A stretch of 64,000 nucleotides of DNA from Blastocatellia bacterium. Its GTDB lineage: Bacteria; Acidobacteriota; Blastocatellia; UBA7656; JADIYM01. The notes beneath the pieces were generated by a model, which was not told where the DNA came from, did not search any database, and was given only the letters and a program-made list of their open reading frames with translations. The DNA is taken from contig JADIYM010000014.1 of NCBI GenBank assembly GCA_016705245.1, positions 62,001 through 126,000 on the forward strand. The letters are read 5' to 3'. Shown here piece by piece: positions 33,785 to 42,851 of this stretch (within the stretch, counting starts at the first letter, position 1; every line of letters begins with the position of its first letter). Made by a program: the position numbers and the translations under genes.

Positions 33785-34005
33785 TTTTTTCTGTAAGGAT
33801 CGTCCGGCCCGCGCGACCAAGCACGCGAAGACACGGGAATGGATCGCGGCGGGAAGAAGACCTTGGAGTCCCGTTTGCGATGTCGAGGACCTGCCGCAGG
33901 GCCTGCTTGCTCGGCATTCGGACGCTTTCCGCGCCGTGCGGAGACGCGTTGCCCGGGTGCGGGAGCCGTCCGGCCGCATCCGGCGACCAACGGAAGGACC
34001 GAAAA

Positions 34006-34596
34006 ATGGAAAGCAATCCACGACTCGATGAGTTCGAAACAGCCGCCGTACCGCACTTCAACGAGCTGTATCGGGTGGCGTCGCGCGTCTTGGGAAACCG
34101 TTCGGATGCCGGCGATGTCGTCCAGGAGACGTTTCTGCAGGCGTGGAAGTGCTTCGATCGCTTCGAAACCGGTACGAATTGTCGGGCCTGGCTCTACAAG
34201 ATCCTCTTCAACGTCATCCGGCAAAGCCGGCGCAAGGCCTGGCGCTTCAACCGCCGGTTCGTGTACGACGACGACGATCGAACGATCGACGAGACGCTCG
34301 GTTACCTCCCGCTCATGGGAGAACACCTCGATGAGAAGCGCGTCAGCGCCGCGTTCGAGAAGCTGCCCGAGGCATATCGCGAGATCGTCCTGCTCGTCGA
34401 CGTGCACGAGCTCGCGTACCGTGAAGCCGCCGAAGCGCTCGACGTGCCGATCGGAACGGTGATGTCGCGGCTGAGTCGTGGCCGGGCGATGCTTCGTGGA
34501 GAGCTCGCCGATTTGGCGGCGGCATACGGGATTGGCGAGACAAGCTGCGAGAAATCGACGAGGCCGCGGGAATACGTCGTCGCCCGGGTGCGATGA
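34006..34596 (+). CDS. ECF-type RNA polymerase sigma factor (second)
   Basis: A 196-residue sigma factor: VPHFNELYRVASRVLGN, AGDVVQETFLQAWKCFDRF, NCRAWLYKILFNVIRQSRR (region 2), and EAYREIVLLVDVHELAYREA, VPIGTVMSRLSRGRAMLR (region 4). The GTVMSRLSRGR and D-x-xELxYREAA segments resemble RpoE/SigR-like groups with redox ZAS anti-sigmas. ATG 34006 follows GGAAGGA. The anti-sigma gene follows after 55 nt. Confidence 0.9.
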   Translation: MESNPRLDEFETAAVPHFNELYRVASRVLGNRSDAGDVVQETFLQAWKCFDRFETGTNCRAWLYKILFNVIRQSRRKAWRFNRRFVYDDDDRTIDETLGYLPLMGEHLDEKRVSAAFEKLPEAYREIVLLVDVHELAYREAAEALDVPIGTVMSRLSRGRAMLRGELADLAAAYGIGETSCEKSTRPREYVVARVR

Positions 34597-34651
34597 AGAA
34601 GTGTCGGAGGTCGCAACCGGATTCGCTCCGACAATCGAGGAGGAGAGGATC

Positions 34652-35500
34652 GTGAACCCACCCCGTTCCACTGACGAAAGGTGTTCCTGGAATCCCGAGG
34701 AATTGGACCGATTCGTAAGCGGCGAGTGCGACCGAGCCGAAGCTCTCGACATAGAGCGCCACGTCGCGTCGTGCGCCGCGTGCTCCGCCTTCGTCGAGGA
34801 CCGCCAGAGGGTTCGCTCGGCGCTGCGGTCCGCCGTCGCGTTCGACGACTGTCCGCCTCCGGAACTCCTCGGACGCGTTCGTGACCGGCTGCGGGAGTCC
34901 GAGGCACGATCCGCGCGACGTCCGACGTGGCAACTGTACGCTATGGCAGCGGGAATCGTGTTTGCGGCAACGGGCGCGGGCGCGGCGGCGTGGTTGGCAA
35001 CTGGAATCGAGTTGAATGCAGCTCCTGTGAATCGGACCGCGATTCGGCTCATGGCGGATGCCGAACACCATGGAAAATGCGTGGGCGAAATGGCTGGACG
35101 CATGCCTCCGGCACCGGTCGTGTCCGTTCCTCGAGATCCCGAAGTTCTGGGGATCGAAGACATCGTGCGCGAGCAGTCGATCGGGGGAATGACGATCACC
35201 GACTCGCACCGATGTACGGACGGCCAACGGCGGTTCGTGCACGTCATCATCGAGCTCGAGGGTGCACTCGCCGGCGTGCTCGTCTCGGATTTGGGTGACG
35301 TGCAGGCAGGAGGGGCGGACGGATTGCCGGTGGTGGCGACGGCGCACACCTCGACGTTCGTGCCGGGGAGCAAGGCCGTGTCCGTTGTATCGAATTGTCC
35401 GGACATTGATGCGTCCGTGCTGGCCGAACGGCTGAAGCCTCCCATGGCCGAGCGGTTCATGGCTGCGGTGCGGGTAATTCAAAAAGTGGCGTTGGTGTGA
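34652..35500 (+). CDS. Membrane anti-sigma factor with ZAS domain
   Basis: A 282-residue protein. GTG 34652 is preceded by GGAGGAGAGG. The N-terminal ZAS motif is HVASCAACSAFVEDRQRVRS (H-x3-C-x2-C). One membrane helix (MAAGIVFAATGAGAAAWLAT) follows, then a 150-residue extracytoplasmic domain with SVPRDPEVLGIEDIVREQSI and several Cys (HGKCVGEM, HRCTDGQRRF, SNCPDID) that could sense redox or metal. It would hold the preceding sigma factor at the membrane. Confidence 0.85.
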   Translation: MNPPRSTDERCSWNPEELDRFVSGECDRAEALDIERHVASCAACSAFVEDRQRVRSALRSAVAFDDCPPPELLGRVRDRLRESEARSARRPTWQLYAMAAGIVFAATGAGAAAWLATGIELNAAPVNRTAIRLMADAEHHGKCVGEMAGRMPPAPVVSVPRDPEVLGIEDIVREQSIGGMTITDSHRCTDGQRRFVHVIIELEGALAGVLVSDLGDVQAGGADGLPVVATAHTSTFVPGSKAVSVVSNCPDIDASVLAERLKPPMAERFMAAVRVIQKVALV

Positions 35501-35504
35501 AGTA

Positions 35505-35710
35505 GAGTGCGGGGCAAAGCCACGGTCGCCAAGCTGCATCGCTGGGGTCTGCTGGACAAGGTCCTCGCGATGGGTTGCCCGCCCGTGCAGAATCAGGTCT
35601 TCGATGTTGGTCCCTTCGCCCTGACCGGATCGCCGCCCTGCAAGGTGCCGATCCCCGAGTTCTTTGCACCGGAGAATATGCTACGGATCGTGGACGGCGC
35701 GGGGACGTAA
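35505..35710 (+). pseudogene. FAD-dependent oxidoreductase fragment
   Basis: A fragment with KLHRWGLLDKVLAMGCPPVQ and FDVGPFALTGSPP, as found near residues 45-95 of geranylgeranyl-reductase-like FAD monooxygenases. The FAD-binding N-terminus and the whole C-terminal part are missing. A relic. The following 35711-35965 stretch holds nothing recognisable. Confidence 0.6.
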
Positions 35711-35965
35711 CGGGCGAATCGAACGGAATGGACACGCTCTGAATCGCCGCCCAGATCCGTAATATCCGTGACCAACGACAGCAAGGCAAGCCGTCGATCT
35801 CCCAGTCAATGTGGTTTCGATACTCTGAAATGGCCCAATTCGATGGCTTGATGTGGCTCACCTGAAACGCACCATGGGGTACTCTGGCGCGGTCGCTACT
35901 GCGACAACCTCCCTGGCAACTTCGGGCGACTGTGGCAAGGCATGTTATGCTCGCATTTTGCCTTC

Positions 35966-36844
35966 TGTCGTCTCTTTCCCAGGCCGACCATCACATCCGT
36001 CGCGAATTCCGGAAATGAGATTCGGATTCGAGGAGCCATCGACTTTGGCTTCGCGTCGTCGGTTCCGCAAATCATCGTGCAGTTCTATGCGAATGATACG
36101 TGTGACGGAAGTGTTGAAGCCGTGGCGAACGGCCAGCGGTTTCTCGGTGCGATCGAAGCGACGGGAACGAGCGCGGCGTCTTCGTCTTCGAGTCGTCATT
36201 CCCCGGATCGCTTCCACCCTCGGGCGGGGTGACGGCAACAGCCACGAGTGCGCTCTATCGGACGACCTCGACGCTTTCGCCGTGCGTTAGCGACACAGGC
36301 GGGTGTGTGCGACCGTTCATCGTCGAGAGACCTGTTGCGGTCGACGTGACCGCGGGCGCGTCGGCGGCGTTTTCGGTCGGGGTCGACAGTTCGGAACCGA
36401 TCTCCTATCAATGGTACGAGGTCCGCTCGGGAAGGACGTTTCTCATCGAAGGCGCGACCGCAAGCACGTTCGAGACTCCGCCGCTCTCGAGCATGGCGAG
36501 CTATCGCGTCGACGTCTCGAACGCGTGCGGGTCGACGTCGGCCGACACCAGCGCGACCGTGTGCTCGAGCCCTCCGGTCATCACGGCCGAGCCGGACAGT
36601 CGGTTCCCAGGGACTGACGAGGTTGTCGGAGTCTCAGTCGAGCTCGCCGAGCAGGCGAACTACACGTACCAGTGGTACCGTGGCCGGACCGGTGATACGA
36701 GCGACCCGATCCCGGGCGGCGCGTCCAGAGTCTTCTTTGTCGGCGTTGCGGCGAAGACGTCCTTCTGGGTTCGTGTGGCGAACGCGTGCGGCTCTGCCGA
36801 CTCAGACACGGCGACGCTCACACGCGGTCCGTTTATCGACAAGG
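35966..36844 (+). pseudogene. Fragment of a CSLREA/Ig-like surface protein, frameshifted
   Basis: The first part reads IRGAIDFGFASSVPQIIVQF and YANDTCDG, typical of CSLREA-type repeat proteins. After a one-base shift near 36175 it continues as FVFESSFPGSLPP, GGVTATATSALYRTTSTLSP. Two Ig-like repeats follow (ISYQWYEVRSGRTFLIEGAT and YTYQWYRGRTGDTSDPI, each ending in a V-NACGS- block). Homology stops near 36840, where the opposing VapC gene remnant begins. No start or signal is left. Confidence 0.6.
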
Positions 36845-36847
36845 TGA

Positions 36848-37007
36848 AATACTCTGACGTACACGAGGTCCGAGAGGCCCGAACCACTTCGGCTGCGTTG
36901 ACCGCTCTGATCACTCTTTCCCCAAGGTAGTTCTCATAACGTTCCCCGCCCGGTTCCCGGTTCAGCAGAGCGAGCACCGCCGAAGCGTCGAGGACGACGT
37001 CAGCCAC
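36848..37007 (-). pseudogene. VapC-type PIN-domain toxin, 3' truncated
   Basis: ATG 37007 reads MADVVLDASAVLALLNREPG, the first strand and catalytic Asp of PIN-domain VapC toxins, then VIRAVNAAEVVRA with the conserved acidic Glu. After about 50 residues the homology ends at the junction with the surface-protein fragment; full VapC has about 130 residues including two more acidic catalytic positions. The toxin is therefore inactive while its antitoxin is intact. Confidence 0.75.
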
Positions 37008-37281
37008 GCGAGGCCTCTCGTTTTCGCTCCTCTCTCATTTCCTTGACGAGCGAGCGCCCGGACGCAATCGGCTTTGACACGATATCCTGGGCTCGCCGGA
37101 CAGCCTCACGCTGCGACACGATCCTCAGCTCCCTGTCCTCCACTCTCAGCGACAACGAATCACCCGGGCCTACGACGAGCGCCTTCCGCACACTTGCCGG
37201 GATAACGATTCGACCGCCCTCGGAGAGTACGACGCGGATGGTCGCGTCTCGAGTTTCTGCCACTCCTTTTCTTTGTGCCAT
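37000..37281 (-). CDS. AbrB/SpoVT-type antitoxin (VapB-like)
   Basis: A 93-residue protein. The swapped-hairpin AbrB domain is VVLSEGGRIVIPASVRKALV, then GDSLSLRVEDRELRIVSQRE. A basic/acidic helical tail follows (ASGRSLVKEMREERKREASR). The stop overlaps the start of the truncated VapC by 8 nt, the standard vapBC arrangement. It would still repress the operon. Confidence 0.87.
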   Translation of the reverse strand: MAQRKGVAETRDATIRVVLSEGGRIVIPASVRKALVVGPGDSLSLRVEDRELRIVSQREAVRRAQDIVSKPIASGRSLVKEMREERKREASRG

Positions 37282-37712
37282 ATCCGTCTATTTGGCCATT
37301 TGTCTGTGACGTGTCAACGCACCGCAGTGTGGAGCGAGCGCTGAGCATGGCGCATTGGGCGCCATCGGACTTCAATCTCGACACTGGCACTGCCAGTTTG
37401 TCAGCCGAAGCGCCAGGACGCAGTCACAGCGTCGGCGAAGAAGATTGCGATCCGCTGTGATTTTTCGCCCGACCGTGGCGAATAACGAGGTGAACGGGCA
37501 ACAAACGGGATTCGACCCCGGCCCAATCCAGGAGGAAGTCTATGGCCGTACGAGAACACGACAATCGGTTCGATGCGATAATCGGAGAATCCAGTCTCAG
37601 TCTCACTCACGACACCGGCACACGCTTCGAGTGTCGATCCGCAAAATTTGGTACGACCGTTCAAACCGGATCGCCGCTGTCGTCTACAGCTCTTCCTCGG
37701 TCGAGCGCCTCG

Positions 37713-38930
37713 ATGCGGAAGCTCGCTTGCTCGCTCTCGATCGCGACCACACTGCTGCTCTCATTCACGGCGCCGGCACTTGCGCAAGATTCGGCTTCAC
37801 CGCCCGTCGTGAAGGTCAAGGCACCCCGGTTTGGCCGGGCCGTGCGTTCGCCCGAGGTGCATCCCGACGGCAGGGTAACGTTTCGATTCCGGGCGGCGGG
37901 AGCGACGGCGGTCGTGGTCAAGCGCGATGGAGCGGATCCGGCGCCGATGGTCCGCGACGAGATTGGCACCTGGAGCCTGACAACCGAACCGCTCACCCCC
38001 GATTTCTACTCGTACTTTTTCGTCGTTGACGGCGTCGTGCTCGCCGATCCGGCGAATCCGCTGTCGAAGTCCGTTGCCGTTGGCGGCCACGAGAGCATCG
38101 TGCACGTTCCCGGACCGGATTCCCTGCCCTGGGAAGCGAGGGACATCCCGCACGGGGCCGTTCACCGTCACGAGTACCGGTCCGCAGCCGTAAGCGAGTC
38201 GCGTTCGTTCTTGGTCTACACGCCTCCCGGCTACGACGCCCGGTCGCCAGCGAAGTACCCCGTCCTCTACCTCCTGCACGGCGTGATGGAAGACGAAACC
38301 GCGTGGCTCAGCATCGGGCGCGCAAACGTCATTCTCGACAATCTGATCGCGCGCGGTCGGGCGAAGCCGATGGTCGCCGTGTTTCCGCTCGGCTACGGTT
38401 TTGCGGAGGTCCCCGACCACGTCGGCGACCTCCTGACCGGCGCCGTAAGTCAGAAGCGCGTAATGGACGTCTTCGCGACGTCGCTCCTCAACGAAGTGAT
38501 CCCTCACGTCGAGCGGAATTACCGTATCGCGACAGGTCGCGAGTCTCGCGCAATCGCGGGGCTCTCGCTGGGTGGATCGCAGGCGATGGTCATCGGTCTG
38601 AACAATCTCGATCGCTTTGCCTGGATCGGGGCATTCAGCGCCGCCACGATCATGTTCTACCCGGGCTACGCGACGTTTTTTCCAACGCTTCAGACGGCTG
38701 ACAGCGCACGACTCCGTTTGTTCGTGGTCTCGGTCGGCACCGAGGATTTTCTGCACGGGCCGAACCGCCACTTCAAGGAGTGGCTGGCGTCTCAGAACGT
38801 CCGATTCACCAGTGTCGAGACTCCCGGAGACCACGCGTGGATGGTGTGGCGGCGCAATCTCGCCGAGTTCGCACCGCTGCTATTCCGGAGGTCGCCCGCG
38901 AAGCGCGAGTCGTCCGCGAAGGCACGCTGA
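37713..38930 (+). CDS. Exported esterase, feruloyl-esterase/EsteraseD-like (CE1 fold)
   Basis: A 405-residue protein. ATG 37713 opens a clear signal peptide (LACSLSIATTLLLSFTAPALAQ). An N-terminal E-set/CBM48-like domain (RVTFRFRAAGATAVVVKRDG) precedes the esterase fold: FLVYTPPGYDARSPAKYPVL, YLLHGVMEDETAWLSIG, nucleophile AIAGLSLGGSQAMVIG, VVSVGTEDFLHG (Asp) and ETPGDHAWMVWRRNL (His). This layout is that of secreted xylan or feruloyl esterases. An in-frame ATG at 37542 has a good AGGAGG site but would bury the signal. The 37282-37541 gap is empty. Confidence 0.88.
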   Translation: MRKLACSLSIATTLLLSFTAPALAQDSASPPVVKVKAPRFGRAVRSPEVHPDGRVTFRFRAAGATAVVVKRDGADPAPMVRDEIGTWSLTTEPLTPDFYSYFFVVDGVVLADPANPLSKSVAVGGHESIVHVPGPDSLPWEARDIPHGAVHRHEYRSAAVSESRSFLVYTPPGYDARSPAKYPVLYLLHGVMEDETAWLSIGRANVILDNLIARGRAKPMVAVFPLGYGFAEVPDHVGDLLTGAVSQKRVMDVFATSLLNEVIPHVERNYRIATGRESRAIAGLSLGGSQAMVIGLNNLDRFAWIGAFSAATIMFYPGYATFFPTLQTADSARLRLFVVSVGTEDFLHGPNRHFKEWLASQNVRFTSVETPGDHAWMVWRRNLAEFAPLLFRRSPAKRESSAKAR

Positions 38931-39047
38931 GCACGCATAAATCGAGGCCGCTTGTCTTTCAGGTTGTGACAATCCACGCCCTTCGAGCGAATCATGGACA
39001 GGACTGCGAAACGCGCGAGCCTGGCCACTGGAGGATCAAGAATACGG

Positions 39048-39557
39048 ATGACGACGCCGGACGCCAACGAACGGTTTCTGCAGCTTCTCGAGGCGCACAA
39101 GCGGATCCTCTACAAGGTCGCGAACGTGTACTGCGCCGATCCCGAGGACCGGCGGGACCTCGTGCAGGAAATGGTCATCCAGCTCTGGCGCTCGTTTCCG
39201 CGGTACGACGACCGGTACAAGTTCTCGACCTGGATGTACCGGGTCGGGATGAACGTCGCGATCTCGTTCTTTCGAAGCGAGGGACGTCGCCATCAGAGAA
39301 CGGTTGGCCTCGACCACGTCGACGTCATCGATTTTGCGGCTGCAGACAGCGTCATTGGGGAGGCAGGCGACGACGTTCGACTCCTGCAGCGACTCGTCGC
39401 GCAACTCGACGAGATGAGCCGGGCGCTCATTCTTCTCTATCTCGAGGGCTACAGCCACGCCGAGATAGCGGAGATTCTCGGCATCTCCGTCACGAACGTC
39501 GGAACGCGGATCAGCCGGATCAAGAACCGGCTCCAAGGCGATTTGAACGCCGAATGA
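39048..39557 (+). CDS. ECF-type RNA polymerase sigma factor (third)
   Basis: A 169-residue sigma factor: FLQLLEAHKRILYKVANVYC, DPEDRRDLVQEMVIQLWRSF, FSTWMYRVGMNVAISFFRSE, then LDEMSRALILLYLEGYSHAE and ISVTNVGTRISRIKNRLQ. The NVY.....D.+DL.QE... signature matches the Bacteroidetes/Acidobacteria ECF type without a ZAS anti-sigma. ATG 39048 gives the usual N-terminus; ATG 38994 would add 18 residues. A membrane protein gene follows after 25 nt. Confidence 0.87.
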   Translation: MTTPDANERFLQLLEAHKRILYKVANVYCADPEDRRDLVQEMVIQLWRSFPRYDDRYKFSTWMYRVGMNVAISFFRSEGRRHQRTVGLDHVDVIDFAAADSVIGEAGDDVRLLQRLVAQLDEMSRALILLYLEGYSHAEIAEILGISVTNVGTRISRIKNRLQGDLNAE

Positions 39558-39582
39558 TCGCTCTACGCGAAAGGAGATACGA

Positions 39583-40308
39583 ATGAACCTCGACGATCTG
39601 AAAGTCCGAATGGCCGACCAGGACGCAAAACTCGACCGCGTAGTTCGACTCCACGCGGAGGGAGTGCGCAACCTCCAGCTCTCGAGAGCGGAATCAAGCT
39701 TGCGCTGGCTCGTCCCGGGAGTCGTCTTCGAGTTGGTCATGGCGATCGTGGCGGTGGTGTGGCTCGGCGACTTCGTTTTCGAACACCTCCGGCAGCCGAG
39801 GTTCCCCCTGCCCGCCACCGTCGTCGACATCGGCGTCATTGCCCTGATGGGCTCGTGCATCCGGCAGCTCGTCGTGATCGCGGGTCTGGACTACAGCCAT
39901 CCGGTAGTCACGGTCCAGAAGACGCTCGGTTCCCTTCGGGTACTGCGTATCCGCACTTCGAAGTGGACGATGGTGCTTTCGTGCGTTCTGTGGTTCCCGG
40001 TACTCGTGGTTCTGCTCGAGGGATTCCTGGGAGTCGACCTCTGGCTGATACTCGGCGCGATCCGCGAACGGGAGGAGACGTTCTTCGCGTGGATCGCGGC
40101 GAATGTGCTGTTCGGCGTGGTGGCGGCGATCGGCATGATCTGGGTGGCGAAGCTCCTGGCGGGACGTGTGGACCGCTCGCCGGCGATCAAGCGGTTCTTT
40201 GACGACATTGCCGGTCAGAGCCTGACGAAGGCTCAGGGCTTCGTCGACTCGCTCGCGCGATTCGAGACCGAGCCGAACGGGTCCAGCGGCGAGCGCGCCG
40301 CGGAGTGA
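39583..40308 (+). CDS. Four-helix membrane protein, probable partner of the third sigma factor
   Basis: A 241-residue protein with an N-terminal soluble helix (LKVRMADQDAKLDRVVRLHA), then membrane helices VFELVMAIVAVVWLGDFVFE, TVVDIGVIALMGSCIRQLVV, MVLSCVLWFPVLVVLLEGFL and IAANVLFGVVAAIGMIWVAK, and a soluble C-terminal tail. Such proteins regularly follow this ECF type and are thought to act as its anti-sigma. ATG 39583 follows AAAGGAG. No zinc finger. Confidence 0.8.
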   Translation: MNLDDLKVRMADQDAKLDRVVRLHAEGVRNLQLSRAESSLRWLVPGVVFELVMAIVAVVWLGDFVFEHLRQPRFPLPATVVDIGVIALMGSCIRQLVVIAGLDYSHPVVTVQKTLGSLRVLRIRTSKWTMVLSCVLWFPVLVVLLEGFLGVDLWLILGAIREREETFFAWIAANVLFGVVAAIGMIWVAKLLAGRVDRSPAIKRFFDDIAGQSLTKAQGFVDSLARFETEPNGSSGERAAE

Positions 40309-40848
40309 TGGCCCTTGGAAGGTCGCGCTGGTCCTCGACAGGACCTATTCATTGCGCGAGGTCCCGGAGGCTATACGATCCTGGGAAAGAGGCCTTGCCA
40401 GGGGCAAAGTCGTGATCACCTTTGGAATGCCAAACTAACACTCGGTCCGCGAAGAAGGCGGCCGGGCGGCATCTTTCCACGCTCGCGAGGTCCGCGCAGC
40501 GAACTTTTTCGGAGTCCCATCAGGAAACGGAATTGAAGAGGTCACGCGAGGCTGTGTATAGTCATTGTAGATACGCCCTTGGGACGTTTACGATTTGCAA
40601 TTGAGGCCTCGAACATGAGTGTCGTTCGCGAGGCTCTTGCCAAGGCCCGGACGCTTCTTGACTAGCGGCGCTAGCCCGTCACAACAATCGAAATCACCGA
40701 CTCGCCCGCGATCGCGACAGTGTAACGAACTTCTGTGCCGGGCAAAGACCCGTCCCGGTTGACACTCCCGCGTCGGTTCGACAAGACTGACTCGAGGGGC
40801 GCCAACCATCTCGCGGTGCCATCACAGCACCGAACGGAGTATCAACCA
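40309..40848. other. Intergenic region without recognisable gene
   Basis: About 540 nt. Short frames exist, but none has a family resemblance. It must contain the promoter of the next exported protein; a -10-like TGTATAGT near 40554 is a weak possibility. Confidence 0.45.
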
Positions 40849-42237
40849 ATGACATCGAGAGTCCTCGTACTGCTTGCCACGCTGCTCGTCGTGGCCGGTG
40901 CCGCCGCCCGGGCGTCTGCGTGTGACTGCAGCCACGGCCTCGCCTCAGACGCTTTTGTTCAGTCAGACATCGTCTTCGCGGGACGCGTCGCAGAGATCTC
41001 TCTCGAGGCGCTCGAACCGAGACGACACGGCGACAGGGAGTTCCCGAACAATCGCTTATGGGCGAAGTTCGTCGTGGAGGAGAAGTTCAAGGGCGTCGAA
41101 GGCAACGTCGTGGTCGTCTCGCCGGGCGAGGAAAACTCGACGTGCTCGGCCAGATTCGAAGTCGGCCAGAGTTACCTGGTGTTCGCCCTCCGATCCCCGG
41201 AGGACGGCAGATTTTCTACGAGTATCTGCACACCGACGCTCTCCGTGGAGCAAAGCGCCGCGAACCTGGCGTATTGCCGTCACCGGACTCGCACGGGCAC
41301 GGAACCCCGATTGATCGGAAGCGTCAACGAGCGGACCTCGCCGTGGATGATCGGTGCCAGCATCGAAGCAATCCCGGTAGGCGGAATCGCGGTTACGCTC
41401 GAGGGTGTTGGCCGGAAGTACGGCGCAACCACGGACGCGACCGGAGTTTTTATCTTCGACGACATTCCAAATGGCGAGTACGCAATTCGATTCACGCTTC
41501 CGGACGGCTGGCGGATGCTGCATTTCCGGACGTCACAAAGCAACGAGCAGTCAGATTCAATCGAGAATCGCGTCCGAATCGAAGACAGTACCCTTGCGAT
41601 CAATGCACACGTGACGTCTTCCGGCGGCCTCGTGGGACGCCTTCTCGACTCGAGCGGTCGCCCGCTCGAGGACATCACGTTGAATGCCATCCCGAAAGAA
41701 CGCGCGGGTACCATGCAACCGAACGAGCAGTTCCCGATGAGCTACTCGAGCGCGAACGGCGAGTTCGGTTTCGGCGTGCTGCCGGACGGTGAATACGTCC
41801 TGCTGGTGAATTGGTCCCGAATGCCTCCGGATTTTGGACGTCCGCCGTTCCCGTCCTACTGGTACTCGTCTCCGTCGAGCCCGGAATGCACGGCTGTCTT
41901 CATCGTGAAGAAAGGGCGACTCATTAATCTAGGTGATGTGAAGGCGCCGCCGGCGCCGGAACATGTCGTCATCGACGTGACACTCGTGAACGCGAAGGGC
42001 GACCTCGAAATGGGCACGATCGAATGCCGACGTGAGTCCGGCGACATCATCGGATACGCCGGGTTCGATGGTGAGAACGTAAAGACGCAGATCTTTTTGC
42101 CAACGGGATCGAAGTATTGGCTGATCGCTGAATCTTCGATGCATCCCGGGGAGCCTGCGGCTGAACCCGTCCTCGTCGATCCGGCGAAAGCGCCGCGTGA
42201 GATCAAGTTCGTCGTCGGATCGCCCGTGTTGCCGTAG
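40849..42237 (+). CDS. Exported protein with NTR/TIMP-like and SpaA/CarboxypepD-like domains
   Basis: A 462-residue protein. Signal peptide VLVLLATLLVVAGAAARASA is followed directly by CDCSHGLASDAFVQSDIVFA, the CxC start of netrin-like (TIMP) domains, with WAKFVVEEKFKGVEGNVVVV and STSICTPTLSVEQSA completing it. Two prealbumin/CarboxypepD-regulatory-like modules follow (VTLEGVGRKYGATTDATGVF..DDIPNGEYAIRF; and the GGLVGRLLDSSGRPLEDITL..VLPDGEYVLLV module). Probably surface-bound, with a protein-binding or structural role. ATG 40849 opens the signal. Confidence 0.82.
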   Translation: MTSRVLVLLATLLVVAGAAARASACDCSHGLASDAFVQSDIVFAGRVAEISLEALEPRRHGDREFPNNRLWAKFVVEEKFKGVEGNVVVVSPGEENSTCSARFEVGQSYLVFALRSPEDGRFSTSICTPTLSVEQSAANLAYCRHRTRTGTEPRLIGSVNERTSPWMIGASIEAIPVGGIAVTLEGVGRKYGATTDATGVFIFDDIPNGEYAIRFTLPDGWRMLHFRTSQSNEQSDSIENRVRIEDSTLAINAHVTSSGGLVGRLLDSSGRPLEDITLNAIPKERAGTMQPNEQFPMSYSSANGEFGFGVLPDGEYVLLVNWSRMPPDFGRPPFPSYWYSSPSSPECTAVFIVKKGRLINLGDVKAPPAPEHVVIDVTLVNAKGDLEMGTIECRRESGDIIGYAGFDGENVKTQIFLPTGSKYWLIAESSMHPGEPAAEPVLVDPAKAPREIKFVVGSPVLP

Positions 42238-42463
42238 GGAGTGTCGTCCGAACCCGCTGGTTCCTCGTGTTCTCGTCTCCGACGAGAGATTTCGTTCGGC
42301 AACGGATCTGCCCGCAGTCATCAATGCGCGGGGGGTCGACTTCGCTGCCTACCGTTTCGCGAGTGCTCCTCCAACTCGAGGACGAGGCTGTCGTGATCCG
42401 CCCGTCTCCGATCGAGAGCGGTACGTGAACCTCCCTCATCCTACGAGGAAGGAAGACTAGCTG

Positions 42464-42553
42464 CTCTGTGCGCTCTGTGGCTCAGTGCGCTCTGTATGCC
42501 GACGGCATTGGCGTTGCCATACAGAGAGCACGGAGACGCAGAGCACACAGAGG
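42464..42553. repeat. Palindromic element R1 (CTCTGYG family)
   Basis: An imperfect inverted repeat with arms of about 36 nt. The left arm runs from CTCTGTGCGCTCTG to GCGCTCTGTATG; the right arm is its complement from CATACAGAGAGCACGG to GAGCACACAGAGG. The arms are built of CTCTGYG-like units. Related copies at 45825, 48657 and 57262. Confidence 0.75.
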
Positions 42554-42556
42554 CGG

Positions 42557-42840
42557 CTACTCGAATTCATCCGGATGATCGGCCACGACCTTCTTGACCC
42601 TGGCGGAGAACTCCTGGTGCTCCTTTCGCAGGCCGGCCACCTTCGAAACGCATCTCGACAGTTGCCAGTATCGAGCGCACCAGGTCTTTCGGACTAGCAA
42701 CCAGCTGACCTGGCGAATCTCAGCCGCAGCACGTAGTCCCCATCGTCGAGAACCATCATGTTGCCGGTTCGCGTCATCCTGAAATTCCCGTAGAGCAACA
42801 CGGCCGATGCGAACCCAGCACGAGCTAGCCCGACGCCCGT
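42557..42840 (-). pseudogene. Small unrecognised protein, frameshifted
   Basis: The minus strand reads GFASAVLLYGNFRMTRTGN, MMVLDDGDYVLRLRFAR in one frame. After a one-base shift near 42700 it continues as AGLRKEHQEFSARVKKVVAD and HPDEFE, stop at 42557. The composition (hydrophobic start, helical charged end) looks like a real small protein, but no family is recognised and the start is unclear. Confidence 0.3.
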
Positions 42841-42851
42841 GCCGATGACGG

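Noticed and set aside
35942..36232. Separate short gene at the start of the surface-protein fragment
   Set aside because: Its sequence continues in the next frame as the same CSLREA-type domain, so it is one frameshifted fragment.
37542..37712. Upstream start for the esterase at 37542 with a strong ribosome site
   Set aside because: It would place 57 unrelated residues before a perfect signal peptide; the site may belong to a lost small gene.
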